Positions 55,888-64,000 of a DNA stretch of 64,000 bases are shown here, one piece after another (position 1 is the first letter of the stretch; each line of letters starts with the position of its first letter). Source of the DNA: Microbacterium sp. AZCO (GTDB lineage: Bacteria; Actinomycetota; Actinomycetes; Actinomycetales; Microbacteriaceae); the NCBI RefSeq assembly GCF_039614715.1, contig NZ_CP154857.1, positions 3,472,001-3,536,000 of the forward strand. The letters are read 5' to 3'. The notes under the pieces were generated by a model. It ran no database searches, was not told where the DNA came from, and saw only the letters and a list, made by a program, of their open reading frames with translations. The position numbers and the translations under genes were made by a program.

Positions 55888-55920
55888 TGTCCCGATTTCT
55901 CGCTGTGGTGTCCCGATTTC
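55888..55920. promoter_or_regulatory. candidate activator site, TGTCCCGATTTC direct repeat
   Basis: Two identical 12-mers at 55888-55899 and 55909-55920 have a 21-base period, two helical turns. They are upstream of the ACGTTGCA repeats in the gap between the regulator gene and aldehyde dehydrogenase. Confidence 0.55.
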
Positions 55921-55977
55921 GGCTGTTCCGGAGCTCGTTGAGCACCGAAGGTGGGACATGCAGCGGAAGGCGCTGGG

Positions 55978-57297
55978 CTAGTCGGTCTCGAGGCGCTCGA
56001 TCCGCGCCACGAGACCGGCCCGCTTCGGCGAGCGCGCCGGGAGCATCGAGAGGCAGAGCCGCAGCAGCTCCTCGTCGTCCGCGCCGGCCGGTGTGTCGGC
56101 GAAGGCGAGGAGCACGTCGATGGATGCCTCGGCCAGGAGCGCTTCGCGGAGGGCGACACGCACCGAGTCGCGGAACTCCTCCACCCCGGGCGCCGTCGAG
56201 TCGGGGAGCACCTCGCCGCGGTAGGCGGCGAGCGCGACGCGGTGCGCTCCCCGGTCGAGGAGCGACAGCACCTGGTGCGCGTCGGTCTCGACCGTGCTCG
56301 TGAGGCGATACGGCCGGGACTCGAGCACGAGGTGCGGCGCAGCTCTCTCGAGCGCCTTGCGCAGGCGCACAATCTCGGCGCGCAGCGTCACAGAAGCCTC
56401 GGGGTCGCCGTACACGAGCTCACCGAGGCGCTCGCCGGAGAGCCCCTGGCGGTGCGTCGCAAGCATGAGGAGCAGCTCGGCGTGCCGTAGTCCGAGCTCC
56501 GACACCGTCTCTACGCCGTCGCCGGAGACCTCGAGGAGTGCCCGGTCCCGCCCCAGCACGCGGAGAGTCGTCCGCGCGGTCTCGGCCCTCCGCGCCGCCC
56601 GCCGCGGCGGCTGCTGCTCCCGGGCGCGGAGCCGGGCGAGCAGCAGCTCTCCCTCGACCGCGCGGGCCGTGGCATCCACCAGCAACTGGGCCTGAGGCGT
56701 GACGACCTGATCGCCTCCCGTCACGTCGATGACGCCCAGGATGCGGCGGGTCTCGGGATCGTGGACGGGCGCCGCGGTGCACGACCACGGCTGCACGAGC
56801 CGGTTGAAGTGCTCCGCCCCGCGGATCTGCACCGAGCGGTCGAGCGTGATCGCGGTGCCCGGGGCGGAGGTGCCGACGGCATCCTCCGACCAGTTCGCCC
56901 CCGGGACGAATCCCATGTCGCCCGTCAGGGCGCGCACCCGCCGGTCGCCCTCGACCCACAGCAGTCGCCCGGCGGCATCGCCGACCGCGACGACGACCCC
57001 GGCGTCGTCGGGATCGCCCGGCACGAGCAGGCCGCGGATCATGTCGATCACCCCCGCGAGGGGGTGTGCGCGGCGGTACTCCTCGAGCTGCGACGATGCG
57101 AGGTCGAGGGGCGGAAGGGCCTCTGCTCCGACGAGGTGCGCGAGCGAGCGCCGCCACGAGTCCCGGACGAGCGGACGGATGTCGTCGAGCCGCAGGTCGC
57201 CCGTGTTGCCGGCGACGAACTCCTCGTGGGCACGCTCGATGAGGAGCCGCGAGTTCTCGGGTGCCGACTCGCGCCTCGGCGACCACGCTGAACTCAT
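55978..57297 (-). CDS. GAF-domain transcriptional regulator of aldehyde dehydrogenase
   Basis: 439 residues. A helical N-terminus ([20 protein letters not shown]) and a GAF sensor domain (about 80-230, with [26 protein letters not shown] and [18 protein letters not shown]) match the front half of AcoR-type regulators, but there is no sigma-54 AAA domain. The C-terminal half (270-400) carries an OmpR-like winged helix ([48 protein letters not shown]). It probably senses aldehyde or alcohol and activates the adjacent dehydrogenase gene. Confidence 0.85.
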   Translation of the reverse strand: MSSAWSPRRESAPENSRLLIERAHEEFVAGNTGDLRLDDIRPLVRDSWRRSLAHLVGAEALPPLDLASSQLEEYRRAHPLAGVIDMIRGLLVPGDPDDAGVVVAVGDAAGRLLWVEGDRRVRALTGDMGFVPGANWSEDAVGTSAPGTAITLDRSVQIRGAEHFNRLVQPWSCTAAPVHDPETRRILGVIDVTGGDQVVTPQAQLLVDATARAVEGELLLARLRAREQQPPRRAARRAETARTTLRVLGRDRALLEVSGDGVETVSELGLRHAELLLMLATHRQGLSGERLGELVYGDPEASVTLRAEIVRLRKALERAAPHLVLESRPYRLTSTVETDAHQVLSLLDRGAHRVALAAYRGEVLPDSTAPGVEEFRDSVRVALREALLAEASIDVLLAFADTPAGADDEELLRLCLSMLPARSPKRAGLVARIERLETD

Positions 57298-57360
57298 CGC
57301 GGGCTCCGATCGACGTCGGGGAGCGTGCGTCCAGTGTAGGCGGGCGATGCCGCGCCGTGA

Positions 57361-57699
57361 TCAGTCGGCGAGGGCGACCAGGTTGTCCGAGGCCCAGCGG
57401 CCGAGGTCGTCGAGGATCGGCAGCAGGCGGCGGCCCGCGTCGGTCAGGGTGTAGCTGACCGATACGGGAGGGCCGGGGTCGACCTCGCGCACGACGAGTC
57501 CCGCTTCGGAGAGCTCCGCGAGCCGATCGGACAGCACGGCGTCGCTGATGCCCGAGACCGCGCGACGCAGGCCCGCGAACCCGGAGGGGCCGCCGCCGAG
57601 CGTCGAGACGATCATGCCGTTCCAGCGCTTGCCGAGCACCGAGAACGCGAGGGTGACGGCAGCGTCGCAGACGCTGTGGTCGGTCTCGGTCTCGGTCAT
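57361..57699 (-). CDS. HxlR-family transcriptional regulator
   Basis: 112 residues. AAVTLAFSVLGKRWNGMIVSTLGGGPSGFAGLRRAVSGISDAVLSDRLAELSEAGLV is the HxlR winged helix (residues 14-70). ATG 57699 chosen over GTG 57702. Divergent from an FMN-dependent NADH azoreductase across 73 bases, which is the usual HxlR/target layout; a role in responding to electrophiles or quinones is likely. Confidence 0.88.
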   Translation of the reverse strand: MTETETDHSVCDAAVTLAFSVLGKRWNGMIVSTLGGGPSGFAGLRRAVSGISDAVLSDRLAELSEAGLVVREVDPGPPVSVSYTLTDAGRRLLPILDDLGRWASDNLVALAD

Positions 57700-57772
57700 C
57701 ACTCCATGCTACGGGTGCTACAGTCGGCTTAGCTGCTATGTTTTTCTTAGTCGCTCACCTGATCGGAGTACC

Positions 57773-58426
57773 ATGTCGCTGTTCCGCCTGGATGCCAGCA
57801 TCCTGCCCGCTTCGTCCGCCAGCCGTTCTCTCGCCGACCTCGTGGAGGCCGAATGGAGTGCTGCTCACCCCGACTCGAAGGTCGTCCGCCGCGACCTCGC
57901 CGCCGACCCCATCCCCGCGACCGCCTGGGCCGACGCCGTGACGTCGGGCTTTGTCGAAGCTGACCAGCGCACACCCGGCCAGCTCGAGGCGCGGGCCCTC
58001 GCGAAGACCCTCGCCGACGAGCTCGTCGATGCCGAGGCGCTGCTGTTCGCCGTTCCGCTGTACAACTACGGCGTCTCGCAGCACTTCAAGACCTGGTTCG
58101 ACGTGGCCTACACCGATGCGCGCATCGACCCGCAGGGCACCGCTCTCCGCGGCAAGCCGGCGACCCTCGTCACCGTGCTCGGCGGCAACTACGCGCCCGG
58201 AACGCCCAAGGAGGGCTGGGATCACTCGACGGCGTGGCTGCGCCGCGTGCTCGAGGACGTGTGGGGGCTCGATCTGCGCGTCGTGCAGCGGCCCTTCACT
58301 CTCGTCGGGGTGAACCCCGCGCTCGACGCCTTCGCCGACGTCGCCGCCGACCTCAAGCGCAATGCCGAGACGGCCGCCACGACCTACGGGCAGGAGCTCG
58401 CCGCGCGCCGCGGCCACGTCGCCTGA
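57773..58426 (+). CDS. FMN-dependent NADH azoreductase (AzoR-like)
   Basis: 217 residues. Flavodoxin fold with LDASILPASSASRSLADLVEAEW (phosphate loop), FAVPLYNYGVSQHFKTWFDVAY and TVLGGNYAPGTPKEGWDHSTAWLRRVL. GGAG is five bases before the ATG. The divergent interval (57700-57772) contains the half-sites TGCTAC, TGCTAC, TTAGC and TGCTA, a candidate HxlR operator. Protects against quinones and azo compounds in other bacteria. Confidence 0.88.
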   Translation: MSLFRLDASILPASSASRSLADLVEAEWSAAHPDSKVVRRDLAADPIPATAWADAVTSGFVEADQRTPGQLEARALAKTLADELVDAEALLFAVPLYNYGVSQHFKTWFDVAYTDARIDPQGTALRGKPATLVTVLGGNYAPGTPKEGWDHSTAWLRRVLEDVWGLDLRVVQRPFTLVGVNPALDAFADVAADLKRNAETAATTYGQELAARRGHVA

Positions 58427-58442
58427 CTCTTCCTCTTCGTTC

Positions 58443-58525
58443 GTCCATAGCCCGTGCTCTCGCCGAGCGCCCACGGTATGGCACGTCCATACCACGGGCT
58501 TTCGGTCAGAGCACGGGCTATGGAC
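58443..58525. repeat. nested palindromic element (18-bp outer, 7-bp inner stem)
   Basis: GTCCATAGCCCGTGCTCT (58443-58460) is matched by its exact reverse complement at 58508-58525. Inside, GGTATGG / CCATACC pair around CACGT, and the inner arms are degenerate copies of the outer ones, so the unit appears four times in alternating orientation. It lies between two convergent genes, 14 bases from the cca stop. Confidence 0.85.
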
Positions 58526-58538
58526 GCGCGGGCGGGGG

Positions 58539-59966
58539 TCAGCTGCGGGTGGACCACCAGGCGAGGAGGCGGCGCTCGGCCTCCTCTGGACCGACGAGGC
58601 CCTCGTCGAGGCGCAGGTCGAGAAGGAACTTGTACGCCTCACCGACCTCGCGGCCGGGGCGGATGCCCAGGATCTCCTGGATCCGGTTGCCGTCGAGCTC
58701 GGGGCGCATCGCGTCGAGCTCCTCCTGCGCGGCGAGCTCCGCGATCCGGCGCTCGATGTCGTCGTAGGCGCCGGCGAGCCGCGCCGCCTTGCGCTTGTTG
58801 CGGGTCGTCACATCGGCCCGCGTGAGGATGTGCAGGCGCTCGAGCTCGGGGCCGGCATCCCGGACATACCGACGCACCGCCGAATCGGTCCACGCACCCT
58901 CGGCGTAGCCGAAGAAGCGCAGGTGCAGCTCGATGAGGCGCGAGACGACGTTCATCGTGTCCGTGTCGAAGCGCAGCGCCTGCAGGCGCTTCTTCGCGAG
59001 GCGGGCGCCCTTGATGTCGTGGTGGTAGAAGCTCACGCCGCCGCCGGGCTCGAGGCGTCGCGTGGCGGGCTTGCCGATGTCGTGGAGGAGGGCCGCGAGG
59101 CGCAGCGGGACGTCCGGCGAGGCATCCGGATTCCGCGCCTGCTCGAGTGAGATCGCCTGGCGCAGCACCGTCAGGGAGTGCTCGTAGACGTCCTTGTGGT
59201 GGTGATGCTCGTCGATCTCGAGGCGCAGCGCGGGGATCTCGGGGAGGAAGACGTCGAGAAGTCCGGTTTCGACGAGCAGACGGATGCCGCGCACGGGGTC
59301 GTCGGTCTGCAGCAGCCGCACGAGCTCGCTCTGGATGCGCTCGGGGCTCACGATCTCGAGGGTCTCGCGAAGCTGGCCGATGGCCTCCGCGGTGCCCGGG
59401 TCGACGTCGAAGCCCAGCTGCGACGAGAAGCGCGCGGCGCGGAGCATCCGGAGCGGATCGTCGCCGAAGCTCACGCGGGGATCGCTCGGCGTGCGCAGGC
59501 GCTGCGCCACCAGATCCTCGACACCGCCGGTGGGGTCGATGAGCGTGCGGCCCGGCACGCGCAGGGCCATCGAGTTGACGGTGAAGTCCCGGCGGAGGAG
59601 GTCTCCCTCGAGCGTGTCGCCGAACTCGACGGTGGGCTTGCGGGTCACCCCGTCGTAGCTGTCGGCTCGGTAGGTCGTGATCTCGACCTGCTCGCCGTCG
59701 ATGCGGGCGCCGATCGTGCCGAAGTCGCGGCCGACGTCCCACTGGGCAGAACTGATCGGCTTCACGATCCTGAGGATGTCGTCGGGAAGGGCATCCGTCG
59801 TGAAGTCGAGGTCGTGCGTCTCGCGCCCGAGGAGTGCATCGCGGACCGGTCCGCCGACGATCGCGAGCTCACGCCCCGCCTCGGCGAAGGCGCGAGCGAG
59901 CGTCGCGACGACGGGTGACTCGGCGAGCGCGCCGAGGCGCGCGACGCCCTCGGCCATGTTGAGCAT
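58539..59966 (-). CDS. cca: CCA-adding tRNA nucleotidyltransferase
   Basis: 475 residues. The nucleotidyltransferase head has LAIVGGPVRDALLGRETHDLDFTTDALPDD (GGxVRD and the DxD metal motif) and the flexible loop RRDFTVNSMAL. A C-terminal HD domain has ALLHDIGKPATR with His-Asp pair and FYHHDIKGARLAKKRL. It adds or repairs the CCA end of tRNA. Either ATG 59966 or ATG 59957 may be used. Divergent neighbours follow the usual Microbacteriaceae order with the DUF6049 gene nearby. Confidence 0.93.
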   Translation of the reverse strand: MLNMAEGVARLGALAESPVVATLARAFAEAGRELAIVGGPVRDALLGRETHDLDFTTDALPDDILRIVKPISSAQWDVGRDFGTIGARIDGEQVEITTYRADSYDGVTRKPTVEFGDTLEGDLLRRDFTVNSMALRVPGRTLIDPTGGVEDLVAQRLRTPSDPRVSFGDDPLRMLRAARFSSQLGFDVDPGTAEAIGQLRETLEIVSPERIQSELVRLLQTDDPVRGIRLLVETGLLDVFLPEIPALRLEIDEHHHHKDVYEHSLTVLRQAISLEQARNPDASPDVPLRLAALLHDIGKPATRRLEPGGGVSFYHHDIKGARLAKKRLQALRFDTDTMNVVSRLIELHLRFFGYAEGAWTDSAVRRYVRDAGPELERLHILTRADVTTRNKRKAARLAGAYDDIERRIAELAAQEELDAMRPELDGNRIQEILGIRPGREVGEAYKFLLDLRLDEGLVGPEEAERRLLAWWSTRS

Positions 59967-60003
59967 GCGTCGAGCCTACCGAGGCATCGGTGGTGCGCCC
60001 GGT

Positions 60004-61542
60004 TCAGCCGAGCAGCAGGAACCCCGTGAACACGAGCTCCCGCACCCGTGGCAGCAGGTCCTCCCGGAGTGCGCCCGCATCCACTTCGAGCAGCTCAGCG
60101 ATGGCGTCGATGAGGGGCCCGACGGCGAGGTCGCCGTCGCACGCGCCGACGAGGGCCGCCAGCGCGGGATCGACCTCGATCGTGCGTCCGAAGCCGCCGC
60201 CCTGGCGCAGCTCGATGACGCTCGGGGCCTCGCTCCCCGGCAGATGGTGGCGCGCCTCCGTCACATCCGGCGAGACCCGGAGGATGGATGCCGCGAGCGC
60301 GGCGTCATCAAGCGCGGCGAGTGCGTCGTGCGCGGCGAGCGCGTCCGCGAGGTGCTGCCCGAGCCCGCCCGGCGTCGCACCCAGCGACTCGCCGACCCGC
60401 TCGTAGCGGGTCAGAGTCGGCGTCCCGCTCCGAGGCCGACGCAGCAGGATGTACCCGAACCCGATGGCCGAGACCTCGCGCTCGGCGAAGTCGTCGAGCC
60501 ACGCCGTCGCGAGCCGCGCGAACTCGGCGCTCCCCGGCACGGTTCCGCCGTCGCGAATCCACAGCTCCGCGTAGGCGAGGGGATCGAGGCGCTCGCGCTC
60601 CACAACCCACGCGTCGAGCGGCACGGCCGACGACGCCACCCACTCCCGCACCCGGTCGAGACCGTCGACCCCTGAGCGCGTCTCCCAGTTGCCGAGCAGC
60701 TGCGCGACGCCGTCCGGTTCGAGGTGCTCGCCCGCTCCGCGCACGAACGCCGCGACGAGGTCGTCGCCGATCATTCCGCCGTCGCGATATTCGTACGCCG
60801 GCACTTCCGCCGCGCGGGGAGTGATCACGAAGGGCGGATTCGAAGCGATCCGGTCGAAACGCTCGCCCTTCACGGGGTCGAAGAGGCTGCCCGACCGCAG
60901 CTCTATGCCGTCGACGGCATTGAGCAGCGCGTTGAGGCGCGCGAAGCGGATTGCCCGCTCCGAGATGTCGGTCGCGACGACCTCGTCGACCGCGCGACGC
61001 GCACGGAGGGCCTGGATGCCGCATCCCGTCCCGACATCGAGCGCGCGCCTCGCCGGCGTCGGCAGCTGCAGCCCGGCGAGCGTCAGAGAAGCGCCGCCGA
61101 CGCCGAGGACGTGATCCTCGGGAAGTGGGCCGCCCAGCGCCGTCTCGTCCAGGTCGCTCGCGATCCACCATCCGCCGTCGCCGTGCGCGTCGCCGAACGA
61201 CTGCGGCCGCACGAGGGCGAGGGGATGGATGCCGTCCTCCCCCCGCTCCGCGAGGGCGAGGCGCACGAGCCCGTCGCCGCCGGTGCGCGGCAGTGCCGCG
61301 TCGACCAGCTCCGCGGGCTGCGGCATCCCGAGCACGAGGAGCCGCGCCAGCACCGCGAGAGGATCGTCGTCCCCCTCGATGGCGGCGAGAGCGGGGAAGC
61401 GCAGGCCGCGGGCAATGGCGTCGTCCGCCGCTGCTCCCCATCGCTCCCGGATCGTCGCGGCGTGGAAGTCCGCCGCGCGCAGGTCGTCGGCGAGCGCCGC
61501 ACACAATGCGGCGTCGGGCTCGGGAAGGGGGAGCGGCGGCAT
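60004..61542 (-). CDS. class I SAM-dependent methyltransferase, HemK/RsmC-like
   Basis: 512 residues. The SAM motif is RALDVGTGCGIQALRA at about residue 170 and the N/D-P-P-Y-type motif is RIASNPPFVITP, so it methylates a planar amino group, as do release-factor or rRNA (N6/N2) methyltransferases. The N-terminal 160 residues resemble the DUF7059/7782 arrangement of actinobacterial relatives with a C-terminal wing (LTRYERVGESLGATPGGLGQHLADAL). The target is unknown. ATG 61542 begins the recognisable protein MPPLPLPEPDAALCAAL. Confidence 0.85.
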   Translation of the reverse strand: MPPLPLPEPDAALCAALADDLRAADFHAATIRERWGAAADDAIARGLRFPALAAIEGDDDPLAVLARLLVLGMPQPAELVDAALPRTGGDGLVRLALAERGEDGIHPLALVRPQSFGDAHGDGGWWIASDLDETALGGPLPEDHVLGVGGASLTLAGLQLPTPARRALDVGTGCGIQALRARRAVDEVVATDISERAIRFARLNALLNAVDGIELRSGSLFDPVKGERFDRIASNPPFVITPRAAEVPAYEYRDGGMIGDDLVAAFVRGAGEHLEPDGVAQLLGNWETRSGVDGLDRVREWVASSAVPLDAWVVERERLDPLAYAELWIRDGGTVPGSAEFARLATAWLDDFAEREVSAIGFGYILLRRPRSGTPTLTRYERVGESLGATPGGLGQHLADALAAHDALAALDDAALAASILRVSPDVTEARHHLPGSEAPSVIELRQGGGFGRTIEVDPALAALVGACDGDLAVGPLIDAIAELLEVDAGALREDLLPRVRELVFTGFLLLG

Positions 61543-61687
61543 CCCCCCATTCAACCGCCGGGATCCGGCGCGAGCCACCCGAGGGCGGCATCCGCGAACC
61601 GCGGTCCGTGCTCGGGGGCCTCGAAGGGTGCCCCCGTAGAATCTCACCGATCGTGCGGTCCGGAATCGCACAGGAGCGAACCCCCAC

Positions 61688-64000
61688 ATGATTCAGTCCC
61701 CACCGCCTTCCGTGCCGCGCGCGCGGAGAGCCCGCGCGTCTCTCGCGGCGGTCGTGGGCATCGTGGCGGCGCTCCTCGCTCCCGTCGCAGCGGCGCCGGC
61801 CGAGGCATCCCTCCTCCCCGCCGCCACGACCCCTTCGCCCACGCCCACCCCGTCGGCCGAGCCGGGCGAGGCCGTGCTCACGCTCTCGCCGATCTCCAAC
61901 GGCGTGCTGCGCGACGGCGACCACCTGACGGCGTCCGTCACGCTCGCCAACGGCACGTTCGAGCCGACCGAGCCCGGGACGGTCACGCTCGCCTTCGGTT
62001 CCGAGCGCCTCACCGACCGCGCCGAGCTCGACGCGTGGCTCGCGGGAAAGATCGACGATCCGGCGCTGCCGCAGGTGGCTTCCATTCCCTTCCTCCCGGT
62101 GGCGGCGGGCGAGTCGCAGACCCAGGGGATCGCCGTCGACGCCCCCGTCACGGGGCTCCTGCCCGGGGTCTACCCCGTGCGGGCGACCCTGACGACGGCC
62201 GGCGAGACCTTCACGTCGACGAGCGTCGTCATCGTGCCCGACGCCGCGGCCCCGGCCTCGAACGTGGGGCTCGTCATGCCGATCACGGCCGACGCGACCG
62301 CCGACGGCCTCCTCACGTCCGACCAGCTGCAGGAGCTCACCGGCCCGGAGGGCTCGCTCACCAATCAGCTCGATGCGGTCGCCGGCACCGACGCGATCCT
62401 CGCCGTCGACCCGGCGATCGCGGCGGCCATCCGCGTGCTCGGCACCGCGGCGCCCGAGAGCGCGACGGCCTGGCTGGCGCGCCTCGAGACCCTGCCGAAC
62501 ACGCGCTTCGCGCTGCAGTTCGGCGATGCCGACGTCGCCAGCCAGGTGCAGGCGAAGATCGTGCCGCCGCTCGCACCCCTGTCGCTGCAGGCGTACATGG
62601 AGCCGGCGAACTTCACGCCCGCGCCCGGAAACCCCGCTACTCCGACGCCCACCCCCACGACCGATCCGACCGCACCTATCTACCCCGACAACGAGCAGCT
62701 GCTCGACATCGGCACCGCACGGGCGGGCGTCTTCTGGCCTGCCACGGGAACCGCGGGCGGCGACGTCGTCGAGGGGCTCGGCGGTGTGCGCGTCGACGAC
62801 CAGCAGGGTCTCACTCTCGTAACGTCGACCTCGACGACCGCCGGCGCCGACGGCGGCACCGTGACGGCCCGGGGCGCCGATGGCGACGATCCCGTTCTCG
62901 TCTACGACGCGGCGATCTCCGGAGAGCTCCAGTCCGCATCGACGATCGATGCGGCACCTCTCCGCGGTGCCCACCTCGCCGCGGCGACCGCCTACCTCTC
63001 GTTCGCGCTCTCCGACGCCGGGGGCGCGCCGCTCCTCGTGACGGTCGACCGGGGTGAGGACCGCTCGCGCGTCGCCCTGCGCACCGCCATCTCCGCGGTG
63101 CTCGAGGCGCCGTCCGTCGCCCCGGCGACGCTCGGGTCGCTCGCCAACGCGACTCCGGAGAACGTCGAGGTGGCCGGCGTGGACGCCGACGCGGCGCGCG
63201 TCGCCGCCGTGTCGGCGCTCGTGTCGGGGGAAGACTCGCTCACGCAGTTCGCGACCATCCTCGACACCCCCGACACGATCACAGGACCCGAGCGGGCAGA
63301 CATCCTGCAGCTGCTGGGCAACGCCTGGCGCGCGCAGTCCGACGAGTGGACGACGGCCCTCGCGACGCATCGCGAAGACACCGCGACGACGCTCGACTCG
63401 GTCGGCATCCTGCGGGCGAGCCCCATCCAGCTCATCACGTCGGGCGCGGTCATCCCGGTCTGGGTGCGCAACGACCTCCCCTACCCCGTCAACGTCACCC
63501 TCTTCGCCACGCCCGACGACCTGCGCCTCGAGGTGCAGCGCACGACCCAGGTCGTTGCGCAGCCGCAGAGCAACAGCCGCGTCGAAGTGCCCGTCCAGGC
63601 CCAGATCGGCAGCGGCGACGTCACGCTGTCACTCGAGCTCCGCAGTCCCACCGGCGTCCTCATCGGCGACCCGCAGCTGCGCGAGGTGCACGTCCGCGCC
63701 GACTGGGAGGGCATCGGCATCATCGTCCTCGTCGTGCTCGCGGTCGGCTTCGTCGCGGTGGGCGTGATCCGCACGATCCTGCGGCGCCGGGGACGGAAGA
63801 AGGGGGATGCGGCACCCGCCGCCGGCGGCGAACCGTCGACGGAGCCCGCGGGCGAGGCCGACACTGCGGCGAACGCCGACCCCACGGCGGACTCCGATCC
63901 CACGGAGGACGCCGATCCCACGGCGGACGCCGATCCCACCGAGGACGCCGAGCCACCCCACGACGCCGAGCCAGAGGCATCCATCGATCCCGCCCCTGAG
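61688..64000 (+). CDS. DUF6049 family secreted/membrane protein (partial, 3' end outside)
   Basis: The frame opens at ATG 61688 and is open through base 64000 (771 codons). A signal peptide (RARASLAAVVGIVAALLAPVAAAPAEA) precedes a long extracellular beta-rich region, with VTLANGTFEPTEPGTVTLAF and LVTVDRGEDRSRVALRTAISAVLEAPSV, a membrane helix at about 675-700 (GIGIIVLVVLAVGFVAVGVIRTIL) and a repetitive acidic tail (DPTADSDPTEDADPTADAD). In related genomes this gene precedes the lipid II flippase murJ, which probably lies just past the window. It may assist in cell envelope assembly; function unproven. Confidence 0.85.
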   Translation, partial: MIQSPPPSVPRARRARASLAAVVGIVAALLAPVAAAPAEASLLPAATTPSPTPTPSAEPGEAVLTLSPISNGVLRDGDHLTASVTLANGTFEPTEPGTVTLAFGSERLTDRAELDAWLAGKIDDPALPQVASIPFLPVAAGESQTQGIAVDAPVTGLLPGVYPVRATLTTAGETFTSTSVVIVPDAAAPASNVGLVMPITADATADGLLTSDQLQELTGPEGSLTNQLDAVAGTDAILAVDPAIAAAIRVLGTAAPESATAWLARLETLPNTRFALQFGDADVASQVQAKIVPPLAPLSLQAYMEPANFTPAPGNPATPTPTPTTDPTAPIYPDNEQLLDIGTARAGVFWPATGTAGGDVVEGLGGVRVDDQQGLTLVTSTSTTAGADGGTVTARGADGDDPVLVYDAAISGELQSASTIDAAPLRGAHLAAATAYLSFALSDAGGAPLLVTVDRGEDRSRVALRTAISAVLEAPSVAPATLGSLANATPENVEVAGVDADAARVAAVSALVSGEDSLTQFATILDTPDTITGPERADILQLLGNAWRAQSDEWTTALATHREDTATTLDSVGILRASPIQLITSGAVIPVWVRNDLPYPVNVTLFATPDDLRLEVQRTTQVVAQPQSNSRVEVPVQAQIGSGDVTLSLELRSPTGVLIGDPQLREVHVRADWEGIGIIVLVVLAVGFVAVGVIRTILRRRGRKKGDAAPAAGGEPSTEPAGEADTAANADPTADSDPTEDADPTADADPTEDAEPPHDAEPEASIDPAPE

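Noticed and set aside
58443..58525. Simple bidirectional terminator
   Set aside because: It may terminate transcription, but the four alternating copies of one unit are more than a terminator needs, so it is listed as a repeat.
60308..63370. 1020-codon minus-strand frame over the methyltransferase and DUF6049 genes
   Set aside because: Arginine/glycine-rich shadow; both real genes are supported in other frames with signal peptide or SAM motifs.

Overview
The window is very GC-rich (about 70% by eye). Its gene content points to a high-GC Gram-positive actinobacterium, most likely of the family Microbacteriaceae and close to Microbacterium. The evidence is the rpsF-ssb-rpsR-rplI-dnaB block, an actinobacterial-type Zur/ZnuABC zinc locus, LAxTG sortase signals, a long MalQ, a DUF6049-type membrane protein beside the CCA-adding enzyme, and many GTG starts. 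No rRNA, tRNA, CRISPR array or complete insertion sequence was found. The assignment is inference from gene content, not from a database comparison.

Layout: 1-5.9 kb is one coupled minus-strand zinc operon (znuA-znuC-znuB-zur-permease-TIGR03943 protein-exported Ig-like protein) with a Zur-type palindrome in front of znuA and a divergent DUF2238-like membrane gene. 6-10.7 kb is hisC followed by a branched-chain 2-oxoacid dehydrogenase E1alpha-E1beta-E2 set. 10.7-18.9 kb holds a holin-like membrane protein, a WXG100-like/alpha-beta hydrolase gene pair, a large secreted nuclease, a low-molecular-weight tyrosine phosphatase, purB and two small membrane proteins. 19-21.2 kb is a two-gene sulfur transfer operon (cystathionine beta-synthase, cystathionine gamma-synthase). 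21.3-30.2 kb is a run of flavin and redox genes (FMN reductases, flavin reductase, aldo/keto reductase with its LysR regulator), a trypsin-like PDZ protease, a tandem-repeat wall-anchored protein, an ECF sigma factor and two RibD-like reductases.

30.2-34.9 kb looks like a small acquired island. Genes are sparse and base composition is less GC-rich. It encodes a membrane-anchored HNH nuclease and an alpha/beta hydrolase with a glycine-rich hydrophobic segment. It ends directly at dnaB, whose P-loop is split by a 399-residue intein with the residues expected of a class 3 intein and with zinc-ribbon-like cysteine pairs inside its homing endonuclease. Upstream of dnaB lies a gene-free stretch with several DnaA-box-like nonamers. 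It is followed by two genes for surface proteins, one with seven chaplin-like repeats, a GTP-rich stalk and an LAVTG sortase signal.

40.8-42.7 kb is the ribosomal/SSB operon. 42.7-45.8 kb has an unknown protein and a secreted M6-like metallopeptidase. 45.8-51.3 kb is a complete oligopeptide ABC transporter with a fused double ATPase. 51.5-57.3 kb has malQ, then DUF779 + aldehyde dehydrogenase with a GAF-domain regulator whose candidate operators are visible as direct repeats. 57.3-64 kb holds an HxlR/FMN azoreductase divergent pair, the CCA-adding enzyme (ending beside a striking nested palindrome), a methyltransferase, and the start of a DUF6049-type gene that runs off the window.
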